Made by a program: the position numbers and the translations under genes
Notes under the pieces: generated by a model
What the model was told of the DNA's origin: nothing
What the model saw: only the letters and a program-made list of their open reading frames with translations
The model's database searches: none
DNA from: Acidobacteriota bacterium
GTDB taxonomy: Bacteria; Acidobacteriota; Terriglobia; UBA7540
Direction: 5' to 3'
NCBI GenBank assembly: GCA_021827245.1
Contig: JAKAWN010000414.1
Coordinates: 1 to 6,035 of the forward strand
Length of the DNA stretch: 6,035 bases
Shown here: positions 5,094-6,035 of the stretch, in pieces
Layout: the number at the start of each line of letters is the position of its first letter
Numbering within the stretch: position 1 is the first letter of the stretch

Positions 5094-6035
5094 ATGAATG
5101 CGAAAAATTCGACCGTGCTGTCGGTCCTTTCCACCTGGGGCAACATCCTCCAAGGGCGGAAGCCCGTTTTGTCGATTGAGATCACCCGGGAATGTCCGCT
5201 GCGCTGTCCGGGCTGTTACGCTTATGAGCCGGGACATCTGGGCGAGGCGGGCCCGCTCCGCGATTTGGGCGACTACAAGGGCAAAGAACTGATCGACGGC
5301 GTGGTGGCCCTCGTTCGCCGCTATCGCCCCGCCTTCCTTTCGATCGTGGGCGGCGAACCCCTGGTCCGTTACCGGGAACTGGAAGTGTTGCTCCCGAAAA
5401 TGGAAGAGATGGGCGTCAGGGTTCAGCTCGTCACCAGCGCGGTACGCCCGATTCCTGCAAGCTGGCGGGAATTGCGCAACCTTCACCTGGTTGCTTCGAT
5501 CGATGGCCTGCAGCCTGAGCACGACCGGCGCCGCGCACCCGCCACCTATGACCGCATCCTGAAGCATATCGCCGGCCAGCGCATCACCGTGCATTGCACA
5601 ATTACCCGGCAGTTTCTCGAGCGCCCCGACTATCTGAAAGAGTTCACCGGCTTCTGGTCCGAGCGCGCGGAAGTCCTGAAAATCTGGTTCAGCCTTTACA
5701 CGCCCCAGGAGGGCGAACAGAGCGCGGAAAGGCTCTCACCTAAAGACCGGATTGCCGCCGTTCAGGAGATTGCGCGCCTGCGCGGCGTGTTTAGCAAGGT
5801 GGATGTCCCCAGGGGCGCGCTTGAGGCCTACCTGCACCCGCCTGCCTCGCCGGAAGAGTGTCTCTTTGCCCAGGTTACTGAATGTCTTTCCGCCGATCTC
5901 ACGACGCCCGTCACCCCATGCCAGCTCGGCGGCCGTCCGGTCTGCACTGAGTGCGGATGCATGGCTTCCGCCGCTCTCGTAACCATTGGCAAATTTAAGG
6001 TTGCCGGTTTAATCCCCGCGGCGGATATCTACGAC
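5094..6035 (+). CDS. Radical SAM protein with C-terminal cysteine cluster, partial at C-terminus
   Basis: Cytoplasmic radical SAM enzyme, open for 314 codons to the window edge. Cys34-x3-Cys38-x2-Cys41 (CPLRCPGCY) binds the catalytic 4Fe-4S cluster; VGGEP (85-89) is the SAM-binding GGE motif; VTSAVRPIP and LVASIDGLQPEHD are the next barrel strands, typical of MoaA/SPASM-like enzymes. Beyond the barrel are Cys256, Cys264, Cys276, Cys284, Cys287 and Cys289, the last ones in PVCTECGCMAS; this suggests a second, SPASM- or twitch-like auxiliary iron-sulfur cluster. Enzymes of that build often modify peptides or proteins, but no precursor peptide is evident and I cannot name the substrate. A TGA at 5088-5090 in this frame excludes a longer N-terminus. 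ATG 5094 has GAGG six bases upstream; ATG 5091 is equally possible. It probably forms its own unit or heads an operon continuing right. Confidence 0.9.
   Translation, partial: MNAKNSTVLSVLSTWGNILQGRKPVLSIEITRECPLRCPGCYAYEPGHLGEAGPLRDLGDYKGKELIDGVVALVRRYRPAFLSIVGGEPLVRYRELEVLLPKMEEMGVRVQLVTSAVRPIPASWRELRNLHLVASIDGLQPEHDRRRAPATYDRILKHIAGQRITVHCTITRQFLERPDYLKEFTGFWSERAEVLKIWFSLYTPQEGEQSAERLSPKDRIAAVQEIARLRGVFSKVDVPRGALEAYLHPPASPEECLFAQVTECLSADLTTPVTPCQLGGRPVCTECGCMASAALVTIGKFKVAGLIPAADIYD

Noticed and set aside
4941..5594. Minus-strand 217-codon frame opposite the radical SAM gene
   Set aside because: The plus strand has CxxxCxxC, GGE and conserved barrel strands in a continuous frame, so the opposite frame is a shadow.
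1..6035. Defence island, CRISPR, mobile element or phage cargo
   Set aside because: No repeat-spacer pattern, transposase, integrase, nuclease or toxin-antitoxin signature was seen. The two-copy palindrome is the only dispersed repeat noticed.

Overview
The window looks like chromosomal DNA from a GC-rich, soil-type bacterium. The gene mix (aromatic-acid-type MFS transporter, secreted family-18 glycosidase, SCO/redoxin didomain protein, tiny secreted lysine-rich protein, orphan radical SAM protein) and the protein style resemble Acidobacteriota. That assignment is an inference from family resemblance, not from a marker gene.

Layout, left to right. (1) Positions 1-1276, minus strand: an MFS transporter of the aromatic acid:H+ symporter type; its C-terminus lies beyond the left edge. 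(2) 1277-1631: a divergent control region with an operator-like imperfect inverted repeat around a TTGACA box. (3) 1632-2672, plus strand: a secreted glycoside hydrolase family 18 enzyme. (4) 2673-2883: a convergent gap with a strong GC-rich hairpin at 2801-2840. (5) 2884-3090, minus strand: a small signal-peptide protein with a run of eight lysines and an excellent ribosome binding site. (6) 3104-3414: non-coding, with a GTGA-loop hairpin and one copy of a palindromic repeat. (7) 3415-4554, minus strand: a membrane-anchored SCO1/SenC domain fused to a second thioredoxin fold without a cysteine pair, behind a good sigma70-type promoter. (8) 4684-4718: a second copy of the same repeat. (9) 4712-4858, minus strand: a possible 48-residue Cys4 protein whose stop codon lies inside that repeat. 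(10) 4859-5093: a control region with a perfect 9-bp-arm palindrome. (11) 5094 to the right edge, plus strand: a radical SAM enzyme with an extra C-terminal cysteine cluster, cut by the window end.

There is no sign of one pathway joining these genes. They read as separate single-gene units with alternating directions, each with its own control signals. No tRNA, rRNA, CRISPR array, transposase or phage gene was seen, and nothing here convincingly amounts to a new multi-gene system. The most unusual items are the two-copy palindromic repeat bracketing the SCO gene, the candidate Cys4 mini-protein ending within one copy, the polylysine secreted peptide, and the radical SAM protein with its C-terminal cysteines.
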